5,266 bases of DNA from Candidatus Dormiibacterota bacterium (lineage in GTDB: Bacteria; Chloroflexota; Dormibacteria; Aeolococcales; Aeolococcaceae): assembly GCA_003153215.1 (NCBI GenBank), contig PLXL01000022.1, positions 26,802 through 32,067 of the forward strand, given 5' to 3'. Each line of letters begins with the position of its first letter. Within the stretch, counting starts at the first letter, position 1. The position numbers and the translations under genes are program-made. The notes beneath the pieces are model-generated. The model was not told the DNA's origin. It was given only the letters and a program-made list of their open reading frames with translations, and ran no database searches. Positions 1 through 5,266 of this stretch are shown piece after piece.

Positions 1-126
1 CGCGATTTCGCCGCGATCGTCCGCGAGATGGTGGCCGCCGATCTCGACAGGGTCAATCAGGCGGTTTCCCCCGCTCGGCCGGCCTCCGGCCAGCCGGCCG
101 CCCCCCGCCACGACCCGCCGGGATGA
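1..126 (+). CDS. C-terminal end of a probable sugar-nucleotide dehydratase/epimerase (SDR family), 5' partial
   Basis: Only the last 41 codons are present, read from base 1 and ending at TGA 124-126. The visible start, RDFAAIVREMVAADLDRV, matches the C-terminal helix pattern of GDP-mannose 4,6-dehydratases (F..LV..MV..DL). Aligned without gaps to residues 301-319 of the next gene, it shares F, V, M, V, D, L and V at equivalent positions. I infer an extended SDR acting on a nucleotide sugar, most likely a GMD-like paralogue. A reductase partner (Rmd or GDP-fucose synthase type) is possible, but those usually end differently. After residue 20 the protein becomes a low-complexity Pro/Ala/Arg tail that is probably disordered. 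The stop lies 13 bases before the next start, and the ribosome binding site of that gene touches this stop, so the two are probably one operon. The catalytic part lies outside the window, so identity rests on about 20 residues. Confidence 0.6.
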   Translation, partial: RDFAAIVREMVAADLDRVNQAVSPARPASGQPAAPRHDPPG

Positions 127-127
127 G

Positions 128-131
128 AGGA
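128..131 (+). promoter_or_regulatory. Ribosome binding site for the GMD gene
   Basis: AGGA, within GAGAGGA at 125-131, sits 8 bases before the ATG at 140 and overlaps or abuts the TGA (124-126) of the preceding gene. That favours translational coupling. It also supports ATG 140 over the ATG at 135, which meets a stop after two codons. Confidence 0.6.
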
Positions 132-139
132 TCCATGCC

Positions 140-1135
140 ATGAGCAAGTCCGCGCTGATCACCGGCATCACGGGGCAGGACGGGAGCTACCTCGCCGAGC
201 ATCTGGTGTCGCTCGGCTACGAGGTGCACGGTCTGATCCGTGGGCAGAACAATCCCCGCGCCGCCACCGTCCGGCGAATCGTTCCCGAGCTGCACCTGGT
301 CGAGGGCGACCTCCACGACCAGTCGTCGCTGATCAATGTCCTCGAGGCGACCCATCCTGACGAGGTGTACAACCTGGGGGCGATCAGCTTCGTCGCCCTC
401 TCCTTCAAGCAGGCGATCAACACCGGGGAGATCACCGGCCTGGGGGTCACCCGCATGCTGGACGCCATCCGGCTGGTCAACCCCGCGATCCGCTTCTACC
501 AGGCCTCGAGCAGCGAGATGTTCGGCAAGGTGCGGGAGACGCCGCAGACCGAGTTGACTCCCTTCCACCCCCGCTCTCCGTACGGCGTTGCCAAGGTCTA
601 CGGCCACTACATCACCGTCAATTACCGGGAGAGCTACGGGATGTTCGCGGCGAGCGGCATCCTGTTCAACCACGAGTCGCCACGGCGCGGCCTCGAGTTC
701 GTCACCCGCAAGATCACCGACGGCGTGGCGCGGATCAAGCTGGGGCTCGAGACGGAGCTTCGCCTCGGCAACATCGACTCCCAGCGCGATTGGGGATTCG
801 CCGGCGACTACGTGCGGGCGATGCACCTGATGCTGCAGCAGGACGAGCCCGACGATTTCGTGGTCGCGACCGGGGTGACCCACTCGGTCGGGGAGCTGCT
901 GGAGCTGGCCTTTGGCCACGTCGGGCTGCGCTGGCAGGACCACGTCGTGGTCGACGAGCGATTCCTCCGGCCCGCGGACGTCGCCATGCTGGTCGGCGAC
1001 GCCGGCAAGGCCCGCCGCGTCCTCGGCTGGCAGCCCACCGTCTCCTTCACCGAGCTGGTCGCGATGATGGTGGAGTCCGACCTCCGCGCGGTCGCCGCCG
1101 ATCTCCCCGCAACATCCGCGGCGACACCGCGGTAG
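140..1135 (+). CDS. gmd: GDP-mannose 4,6-dehydratase
   Basis: The 331-residue protein is a cytosolic extended short-chain dehydrogenase/reductase. The family converts GDP-D-mannose to GDP-4-dehydro-6-deoxy-D-mannose with bound NADP, the entry step to GDP-rhamnose, GDP-fucose and related deoxysugars. Seen in the sequence: the Rossmann motif GITGQDG (residues 9-15); EVYNLGAISFV (75-85); the active-site segment QASSSEMFGK (121-130); YGVAK with the catalytic Tyr148 and Lys152; NHESPRRG (177-184), a family hallmark of GDP-sugar binding; RDWGFAGDYV (216-225); and the C-terminal FLRPADV...LGWQP region. By alignment with the E. coli enzyme, Ser124 takes the place of the catalytic Thr and Glu126 is the catalytic acid/base. 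The length is close to the shorter bacterial GMDs (about 320-345) and below the 373 of E. coli. The segment after beta-strand 2 reads RGQNNPRAATVRR instead of the RR-S-S form. The gene follows a probable SDR paralogue in the same direction and converges on a flippase gene. A close relative with altered sugar specificity cannot be excluded. Confidence 0.93.
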   Translation: MSKSALITGITGQDGSYLAEHLVSLGYEVHGLIRGQNNPRAATVRRIVPELHLVEGDLHDQSSLINVLEATHPDEVYNLGAISFVALSFKQAINTGEITGLGVTRMLDAIRLVNPAIRFYQASSSEMFGKVRETPQTELTPFHPRSPYGVAKVYGHYITVNYRESYGMFAASGILFNHESPRRGLEFVTRKITDGVARIKLGLETELRLGNIDSQRDWGFAGDYVRAMHLMLQQDEPDDFVVATGVTHSVGELLELAFGHVGLRWQDHVVVDERFLRPADVAMLVGDAGKARRVLGWQPTVSFTELVAMMVESDLRAVAADLPATSAATPR

Positions 1136-1159
1136 GAGTGGCCGCCCCCGCCTGAGGGG

Positions 1160-2518
1160 TCAGCCGGCCGGGGACGTGAGGGACGCCGCCTCGGCGCGCC
1201 GCAGGCGCGCGGTGAGGGCGACGCCCATGACCGCGCAGGCGACCGCGACCGCGACACAGAAAGCGATCTCCACACGGAGCAGCGTTCCCGGCAGCACCAC
1301 CAGGGCGAGGACCAGGGCGACGCTTCCCGAGACCCAGCCCGCGGTGGCTCCCCGGTACCCGCGCAGCGCGATGCAGGCGTAGGCGAGGGCAAGGGCGGCC
1401 ATCATCCCCTCGCTGCCCAGCGCGAGCAGGGCCAGGTCGCCCCGCCCCAGGGGGCGGCTGCTGTGGAAGAGGATCTGCAGGATCGGGGGTCCGAGCAGGG
1501 CCATGCCCGCGACCGAGACCATGACCAGCAGGCCGGCCAGCAGCAGGATGCGGCGGAGCAGCAGGCGGAATTCGTGGAATCGACCGGCGGCCGCGTCGGC
1601 CGAGAGCTTGGGCATCAGCGAGGCCTGGATCGCCTGGAAGAAGAAGAGGGGGATGCGGGCGACGATCAGCCCGTTGAGCACGCGCCCGGCCGCTGTCGGA
1701 TCACCGCCGCTGAAGAGGGCCTTGGTGGCGAGAGGAGTGACGTTCATCAGGGCCTGAGCGAGCAGCGATCCCGTGAGCAGCCAGCCGAGGGCGGCGGAGA
1801 GCTCGCTCCAGCGGGCGGGTGGTCCGGGGGCGGCGATGCCCCGCTGGCGTGGCAGCACGACCGCGAGGCCGATGAGGCACGGAAGGCTGATGGCCAGCCC
1901 ATAGGCACCGCCGTTGGTGACCCCGGCCTTGAGCAGCACCAGCGCCGCCGCGATCCGGACCGCCCCCTCGACCATGAGGACGGTGGCGTAGCCGCCAAAC
2001 CGGGCCGCCCCGGCCAGCGTCCCCCGCGAGAGGTAGTAGACGGCATAGACGGCCATGGCGACCAGGAACCCCAGCAGCATCAGGCCCTGGCCGTTGAAGA
2101 AGGTGCCCACCAGCGGGCTCTCGCCGACGGCGGCGAGCACCATCACGCCGATGGCGATGCCGATCCCGAGGAGCAGCGCCCGCCGCACCACTGGCCCGGC
2201 CCCGAGCCCGGCCACCCGCCGGGCCGAGGCGGCCCGGCCCACTTCCTGCTCGAGTGGCAGGAAGAGGCCCGGGGCGGCCACGAAGGTGAGGGCCCACAGC
2301 GCGCTGAACGCCGAGTACGTCTGGGGCGCGAGAGCGTGGTTGGCGATGACCACGAAGGCGTAGGTCGTGACCCCCTGGATCGCGAGGGCCATCCCGATGA
2401 CCAGGGCTCCCGGAGGGAGTGGGTTCGACCGGCGGGGCCGACCGGCCTCACCCGCTGGAGGGGTGGGTGGGGCCACCGCGGGGGCCTCGCTGGGGGAGGG
2501 CGGTGCGGGCTCGATCAT
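1160..2518 (-). CDS. Wzx/MOP-type polysaccharide (lipid-linked oligosaccharide) flippase
   Basis: The protein has 452 residues when started at the ATG at 2518-2516, and ends at TGA 1162-1160. It begins with about 30 Pro/Ala-rich residues with an Arg-rich end (RPRRS), probably cytoplasmic. About 12 hydrophobic segments follow, near residues 37-60, 67-88, 113-132, 145-163, 176-197, 204-223, 240-260, 280-300, 324-344, 361-385, 393-411 and 415-436. Twelve helices is the usual number for MOP-superfamily flippases. Short signatures I associate with polysaccharide flippases of high-GC bacteria are FLPLEQEVGR (86-95) and ARIPLFFFQAIQASLMPKLS (287-306). The family moves undecaprenyl-linked glycan units across the inner membrane. 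The substrate cannot be read from sequence. The frame stays open upstream to 2794, but that extension is Arg/Cys/Trp-rich, has no hydrophobic segment and looks non-coding. No clear Shine-Dalgarno precedes the ATG, so the start is moderately sure. The stop faces the gmd stop 24 bases away. Confidence 0.82.
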   Translation of the reverse strand: MIEPAPPSPSEAPAVAPPTPPAGEAGRPRRSNPLPPGALVIGMALAIQGVTTYAFVVIANHALAPQTYSAFSALWALTFVAAPGLFLPLEQEVGRAASARRVAGLGAGPVVRRALLLGIGIAIGVMVLAAVGESPLVGTFFNGQGLMLLGFLVAMAVYAVYYLSRGTLAGAARFGGYATVLMVEGAVRIAAALVLLKAGVTNGGAYGLAISLPCLIGLAVVLPRQRGIAAPGPPARWSELSAALGWLLTGSLLAQALMNVTPLATKALFSGGDPTAAGRVLNGLIVARIPLFFFQAIQASLMPKLSADAAAGRFHEFRLLLRRILLLAGLLVMVSVAGMALLGPPILQILFHSSRPLGRGDLALLALGSEGMMAALALAYACIALRGYRGATAGWVSGSVALVLALVVLPGTLLRVEIAFCVAVAVACAVMGVALTARLRRAEAASLTSPAG

Positions 2519-2629
2519 GGCGTCGCAGCGGTCATGCCGCCACAGTTTGTCGCAACCCGGCCTGCTTCCGGCCCCCCTCCGACAGGCCTCGGCGACCGCC
2601 ACGCCCTCTGACCCGATTCTGCACGGCTG

Positions 2630-2657
2630 TTGCAACTGGCACCGGTTCGGGTATAGT
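2630..2657 (+). promoter_or_regulatory. Sigma70-like promoter for the helicase gene
   Basis: TTGCAA (2630-2635, 4 of 6 to TTGACA) and TATAGT (2652-2657, 5 of 6 to TATAAT) are separated by 16 bases. They stand out in GC-rich surroundings and lie in the divergent intergenic region. Transcription would begin near 2663-2665, leaving about 45 bases before ATG 2709. The -35 box lies in the palindrome GTTGCAAC (2629-2636). The spacer holds an imperfect inverted repeat, AACTGG/CCGGTT (2634-2639 and 2642-2647), that could be an operator. The promoter is predicted by eye only. Confidence 0.5.
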
Positions 2658-2692
2658 CGCGGGTGGCGGGAGCTTTCGAGAGCCGCTGCCCC

Positions 2693-2706
2693 GGCCGGAA
2701 CCGGCC
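2693..2706 (+). promoter_or_regulatory. GC hairpin directly upstream of the helicase start
   Basis: GGCCGG-AA-CCGGCC is a perfect inverted repeat. Realistically it folds as a 5-bp stem with a GAAC loop. It ends two bases before ATG 2709 and covers the only purine-rich stretch (GGAA, 2697-2700) that could serve as its ribosome binding site. It might limit translation from this ATG, or it may be a chance product of high GC. Confidence 0.3.
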
Positions 2707-2708
2707 AG

Positions 2709-5266
2709 ATGCCGCGTCGTAGCCGCGAGCGCGTGCCTCCAAAGTTTCCCGGAATACGTCTGCTGACGCCGCACAGCCACAGCCTGCGGCGCATCGAGGT
2801 TGACAGTCCGCTGATCGCACCGGACCTCGCGCTCGACCGGCTTCATCTCATCGTGCCCGATGGGAGCGACGCCATGGTCGTGCTCACGACACTTGCAAAC
2901 GGCGGCGCCGCCGGGGCTGATCCACGCGCCCTCTTCGCCGAGCGGCTGTCGGAGCTCGGCCATCTCACCGTCTCCTTCACCGACGAGGACCCCCCCCAGG
3001 TCCGGCTGGCACTCCCCGACCTCACCCTGCAGTGCGTCCCGCAGCCCGATCCGGGCGGGGATCCCGCCCATCTGGCTCTGCGGGTGATCTCCCTCAGGCC
3101 GGTGAGCGACCATCCCGAGGGGGCCAAGATCCTCACGCTGACCGCCCGCCACCCGGTGGTGACCGCCGCCAACGGCGTGGCCAGCGACACCTTCCGGATC
3201 CTGGATTGGCGACGGGCCGGGGCCAAGGCCGCGAAGAGCGAGCGCCTCTACGCCACCCTGAAGCTCGTCGAGCGCCTTGAGGGGGCGGAGAAAGGCCGTG
3301 CTCAGACCCAGCGCACCCGCTACGTCGCCACTCGCGAATTCTGGCGCTGCAAGACCTGCCGGGCACTGTGGCGTCCGGGGGAGCACACCCAGTGCCCGTC
3401 CTGCGGGCGCGAGTTCGGCGAGATGGACCGCAGGCAGCCGGAGATCGCCAAGGTCGAGTTCACCGTCCCCGAGGGGGAGACCATCAACCTGGCACCCGAC
3501 GCCGCGGTGCTGGTGGAGCCGGAGGACGAGCCCAACTTCGTGGGGCGGGTCTCCCGGATCGACCACCGGCGGCACACCGTCGAGGTCTCGACCCGCACCT
3601 TTGAGCATGCTGGGACGGAGGGCTACATCACCCCCTCCTTCAACCGGTCGCTGTATCAGGCCAAGCGCTCGGTGCTGGCCGCGATCGCGACCCGGGATTT
3701 CGGGGTGGGGCTGCTCGCCCAGCTCCTGGTCGCCGCGGACACGGTGCGCTCCCCCGCGTACGTCCCGAGCACCGAGGCCGGGGGGTGGCTCACCGAGGGG
3801 ATGCAGGCAAACCCGCCCCAGGACCGGGCGGTCGCCCTCCTCTCCGGTCTCCAGGCCGGACAGGCCGTCTTCATCCAGGGCCCGCCGGGGACCGGCAAGA
3901 CCACCGTCATCGTCGAGGCCGTCAAGCGGCGCCTCGCCGCCGATCCCGACGAGCGGATCCTGGTCACCTCCCACTCCAACCTGGCGGTCGACAACGCCCT
4001 GGAACGGCTCGCCGGCACCCCCGGGATGCGAGCGGTGCGGGTGGCCCGCGCTGAGCGCGTCCACCCCGCGGTGGAGCGCTTCCGCTGCGACGACGAGGAC
4101 GACCCGCGGCTGATGGAGGCCAACTGCTACTTCGCCACCTGCGCGACGGCGGCCACCTCGGCCATCACCGACATGAACTTCGACGTGGTCATCCTCGACG
4201 AGGCCAACAAGGCACGTGCCGACGAGTCCCTCCCGGCGCTGCGGCTCGGCTCGGCGCTGGCCCTGGTCGGCGACCACAAGCAGCTGCCCCCGGTCGAGGA
4301 CGACTCCCTCTATGGCATCGTCGAGACCGATCCCTTTCTCGAGGAGCTGGTCAACACCTCACTCTTCGAGATGGCATGGGACGGCGGTCTTCCCGCCGAG
4401 GCCCGGTGCCTGCTGACCATCCAGCACCGGATGCATCCGCAGATCTCCGCCTACATCTCGCGCGCCTCGTACGACGGGCAGCTCGAGGACGCCCCGGAGG
4501 TCCAGGCGTACGACTTCGTGACCCGCAAGCCGCTTCCGGTCGCCCTCCACTTCGTGGACACCGACGGCATGCGGGGAAGCCGGGAGCGTCGCGGCCCCGG
4601 CGGCGCGCTGCGCAACGAGACCGAGGTGCGGGTGGCGGCCCATGTGGTCCGGCTGCTCGATGAGCGCTGCCCCCGCGAGCTGAGCATGGCTGTCATCGCC
4701 ATGTACGCCGAGCAGGTGGAGCGGCTGCGCCAGGCGCTGGGGCGCCGCAAGTTCAAGCGCTCGGTCAAGATCGACACGGTCGACTCCTTCGAGGGGCGCG
4801 AGGAGGACCTGGTCGTCATCTCCCTGGTCCGCTCCAACGAGCGTGGCCGGATCGGCTTCCTGCGCGTGCCCAACCGGCTCAACGTGGCTGTCTCCCGAGC
4901 CCGGCGGCTGGTGGTCTGCATCGGCGACGCCGCCACCCTGAGGTCCGGCGAGGAGTCGATGTACGGGGTGCTCGTCGAGGCCGCGCGCGAGTCCGGCGGC
5001 TACGTCCCGGCCGCCGACGTGGTCTCGCCACGGCGCCGGCAGGACCACCCGTTCGGGTCGGAGGGAGAGTCGAATCCCCTGGAGAGCGGAGGCCAGCCAC
5101 GCCGCCGGCGCCGCCGGCGCAGGGGAGGAGCTGTCGGACTGGCGCCGCAGGCGCTCGGCCCTGCCGCCCTGCCGCTCGCTCCCGCCGCGGGGACCTCGGG
5201 CACGGAGCAGGAGACGGGCCAGGCGGTCCGCCGCCGTCGCCGTCGCCGCCGCCGTGGGGGGGCGCC
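2709..5266 (+). CDS. Superfamily 1 Upf1/IGHMBP2-like helicase with zinc ribbon and Arg-rich tail, 3' partial
   Basis: The frame is open for 852 codons from ATG 2709 and leaves the window without a stop. Residues 1 to about 210 are not recognised. A zinc ribbon follows, with Cys214, Cys217, Cys229 and Cys232 (CxxC-x11-CxxC), then a beta-rich region. Helicase motifs are in SF1 order: Q-motif-like NPPQ (368-371); Walker A GPPGTGKT (391-398); motif Ia TSHSN (420-424); motif II DEANKA (497-502); motif III GDHKQLPP (521-528); motif IV QHRMHP (572-577); motif V VDSFEGREED (691-700); motif VI LNVAVSRAR (724-732). This set is typical of AAA_11/AAA_12 helicases related to Upf1 and IGHMBP2, which unwind RNA or DNA using ATP. 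The tail has runs of 8 and 9 Arg (798-805, 841-849), each followed by Gly-Gly. ATG 2709 fits the promoter at 2630-2657 but has a weak ribosome site. GTG 2733, or ATG 2874 with GGGAG seven bases upstream, are alternatives. The cellular role is unknown; RNA metabolism, DNA repair and phage defence are all possible. Confidence 0.92.
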   Translation, partial: MPRRSRERVPPKFPGIRLLTPHSHSLRRIEVDSPLIAPDLALDRLHLIVPDGSDAMVVLTTLANGGAAGADPRALFAERLSELGHLTVSFTDEDPPQVRLALPDLTLQCVPQPDPGGDPAHLALRVISLRPVSDHPEGAKILTLTARHPVVTAANGVASDTFRILDWRRAGAKAAKSERLYATLKLVERLEGAEKGRAQTQRTRYVATREFWRCKTCRALWRPGEHTQCPSCGREFGEMDRRQPEIAKVEFTVPEGETINLAPDAAVLVEPEDEPNFVGRVSRIDHRRHTVEVSTRTFEHAGTEGYITPSFNRSLYQAKRSVLAAIATRDFGVGLLAQLLVAADTVRSPAYVPSTEAGGWLTEGMQANPPQDRAVALLSGLQAGQAVFIQGPPGTGKTTVIVEAVKRRLAADPDERILVTSHSNLAVDNALERLAGTPGMRAVRVARAERVHPAVERFRCDDEDDPRLMEANCYFATCATAATSAITDMNFDVVILDEANKARADESLPALRLGSALALVGDHKQLPPVEDDSLYGIVETDPFLEELVNTSLFEMAWDGGLPAEARCLLTIQHRMHPQISAYISRASYDGQLEDAPEVQAYDFVTRKPLPVALHFVDTDGMRGSRERRGPGGALRNETEVRVAAHVVRLLDERCPRELSMAVIAMYAEQVERLRQALGRRKFKRSVKIDTVDSFEGREEDLVVISLVRSNERGRIGFLRVPNRLNVAVSRARRLVVCIGDAATLRSGEESMYGVLVEAARESGGYVPAADVVSPRRRQDHPFGSEGESNPLESGGQPRRRRRRRRGGAVGLAPQALGPAALPLAPAAGTSGTEQETGQAVRRRRRRRRRGGA
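5094..5261 (+). repeat. Two Arg-run units (Gln ... R8-9 GG) in the helicase tail
   Basis: Unit 1 (5094-5129) encodes Gln-Pro, eight Arg, Gly-Gly. Unit 2 (5220-5261) encodes Gln-Ala-Val, nine Arg, Gly-Gly. A linker rich in Ala, Pro, Leu and Gly separates them. Unit 1 contains an exact 9-base tandem duplication (5102-5110 and 5111-5119), which suggests growth by codon slippage. Unit 2 alternates CGC and CGT, so the second run is not a recent exact copy of the first. Such Arg/Gly runs usually bind nucleic acid, often RNA. Confidence 0.7.

Noticed and set aside
135..143. ATG at 135 as an alternative gmd start
   Set aside because: It runs into TGA after two codons and is not in the gmd frame.
53..943. 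A 296-codon minus-strand frame opposite gmd
   Set aside because: It is antisense to a clear GMD and crosses into the upstream gene's coding tail. It has no domain signature.
1146..1159. CCCC-GCCTGA-GGGG as a terminator between the convergent genes
   Set aside because: The stem is only 4 bp and no T tract follows on either strand.
1463..2611. A 382-codon plus-strand frame opposite the flippase gene
   Set aside because: The product is a charged Glu/Gln/Arg/Gly/His mix with no motif, while the other strand encodes a coherent 12-helix membrane protein.
2519..2794. N-terminal extension of the flippase up to an ATG at 2794
   Set aside because: The extra 92 residues are Arg/Cys/Trp-rich with no hydrophobic segment. 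They would overlap the promoter region and the start of the helicase gene on the other strand.
2800..2805. Perfect TTGACA -35 hexamer
   Set aside because: It lies inside the helicase coding region, and the sequence 16-18 bases downstream (around GACCTC) has no resemblance to a -10 box.
2532..4277. A 581-codon open frame on the minus strand opposite the helicase
   Set aside because: It lies antisense to a gene with a full set of conserved helicase motifs. Its translation is rich in Gly, Asp, His and Arg, with no recognisable domain, as expected for a GC-rich shadow frame.

Overview
This is a high-GC bacterial window (my impression from codon third positions is about 70% GC; not computed) with densely packed genes. 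The protein flavour fits a high-GC actinobacterium or a deep relative such as Dormibacterota or Chloroflexota: the dehydratase carries an RGQNNP segment and GISFV/SSSEMFG-type motifs, and the flippase is rich in Ala, Pro and Arg. That placement is inference from sequence feel, not a database match.

Left part (1-1135, + strand): the last 41 codons of a gene that enters from outside the window, then after 13 bases a complete GDP-mannose 4,6-dehydratase gene. The C-terminal fragment resembles the C-terminus of the dehydratase next to it, so the two may be tandem sugar-nucleotide dehydratase/epimerase paralogues in one operon that makes GDP-6-deoxy sugars.

Middle (1160-2518, - strand): a 452-residue, roughly 12-helix Wzx/MOP-type polysaccharide flippase. 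It converges on the dehydratase gene with only 24 bases between the two stop codons. Together these genes look like the edge of a surface-glycan locus: GDP-deoxysugar supply plus export of a lipid-linked glycan.

A divergent intergenic region of about 190 bases (2519-2708) carries a convincing sigma70-like promoter pointing right (TTGCAA, 16 bases, TATAGT) and a tight GC hairpin just before the likely start of the next gene.

Right part (2709-5266, + strand, runs off the end): a large superfamily 1 helicase of the Upf1/IGHMBP2 type. It has an unrecognised N-terminal region of about 210 residues, a four-cysteine zinc ribbon, a complete set of helicase motifs, and an unusual C-terminal tail with two arginine runs (8 and 9 Arg), each followed by Gly-Gly. 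This is the most interesting object in the window. It has no obvious functional link to the glycan genes. No RNA genes, mobile elements or CRISPR arrays were seen.
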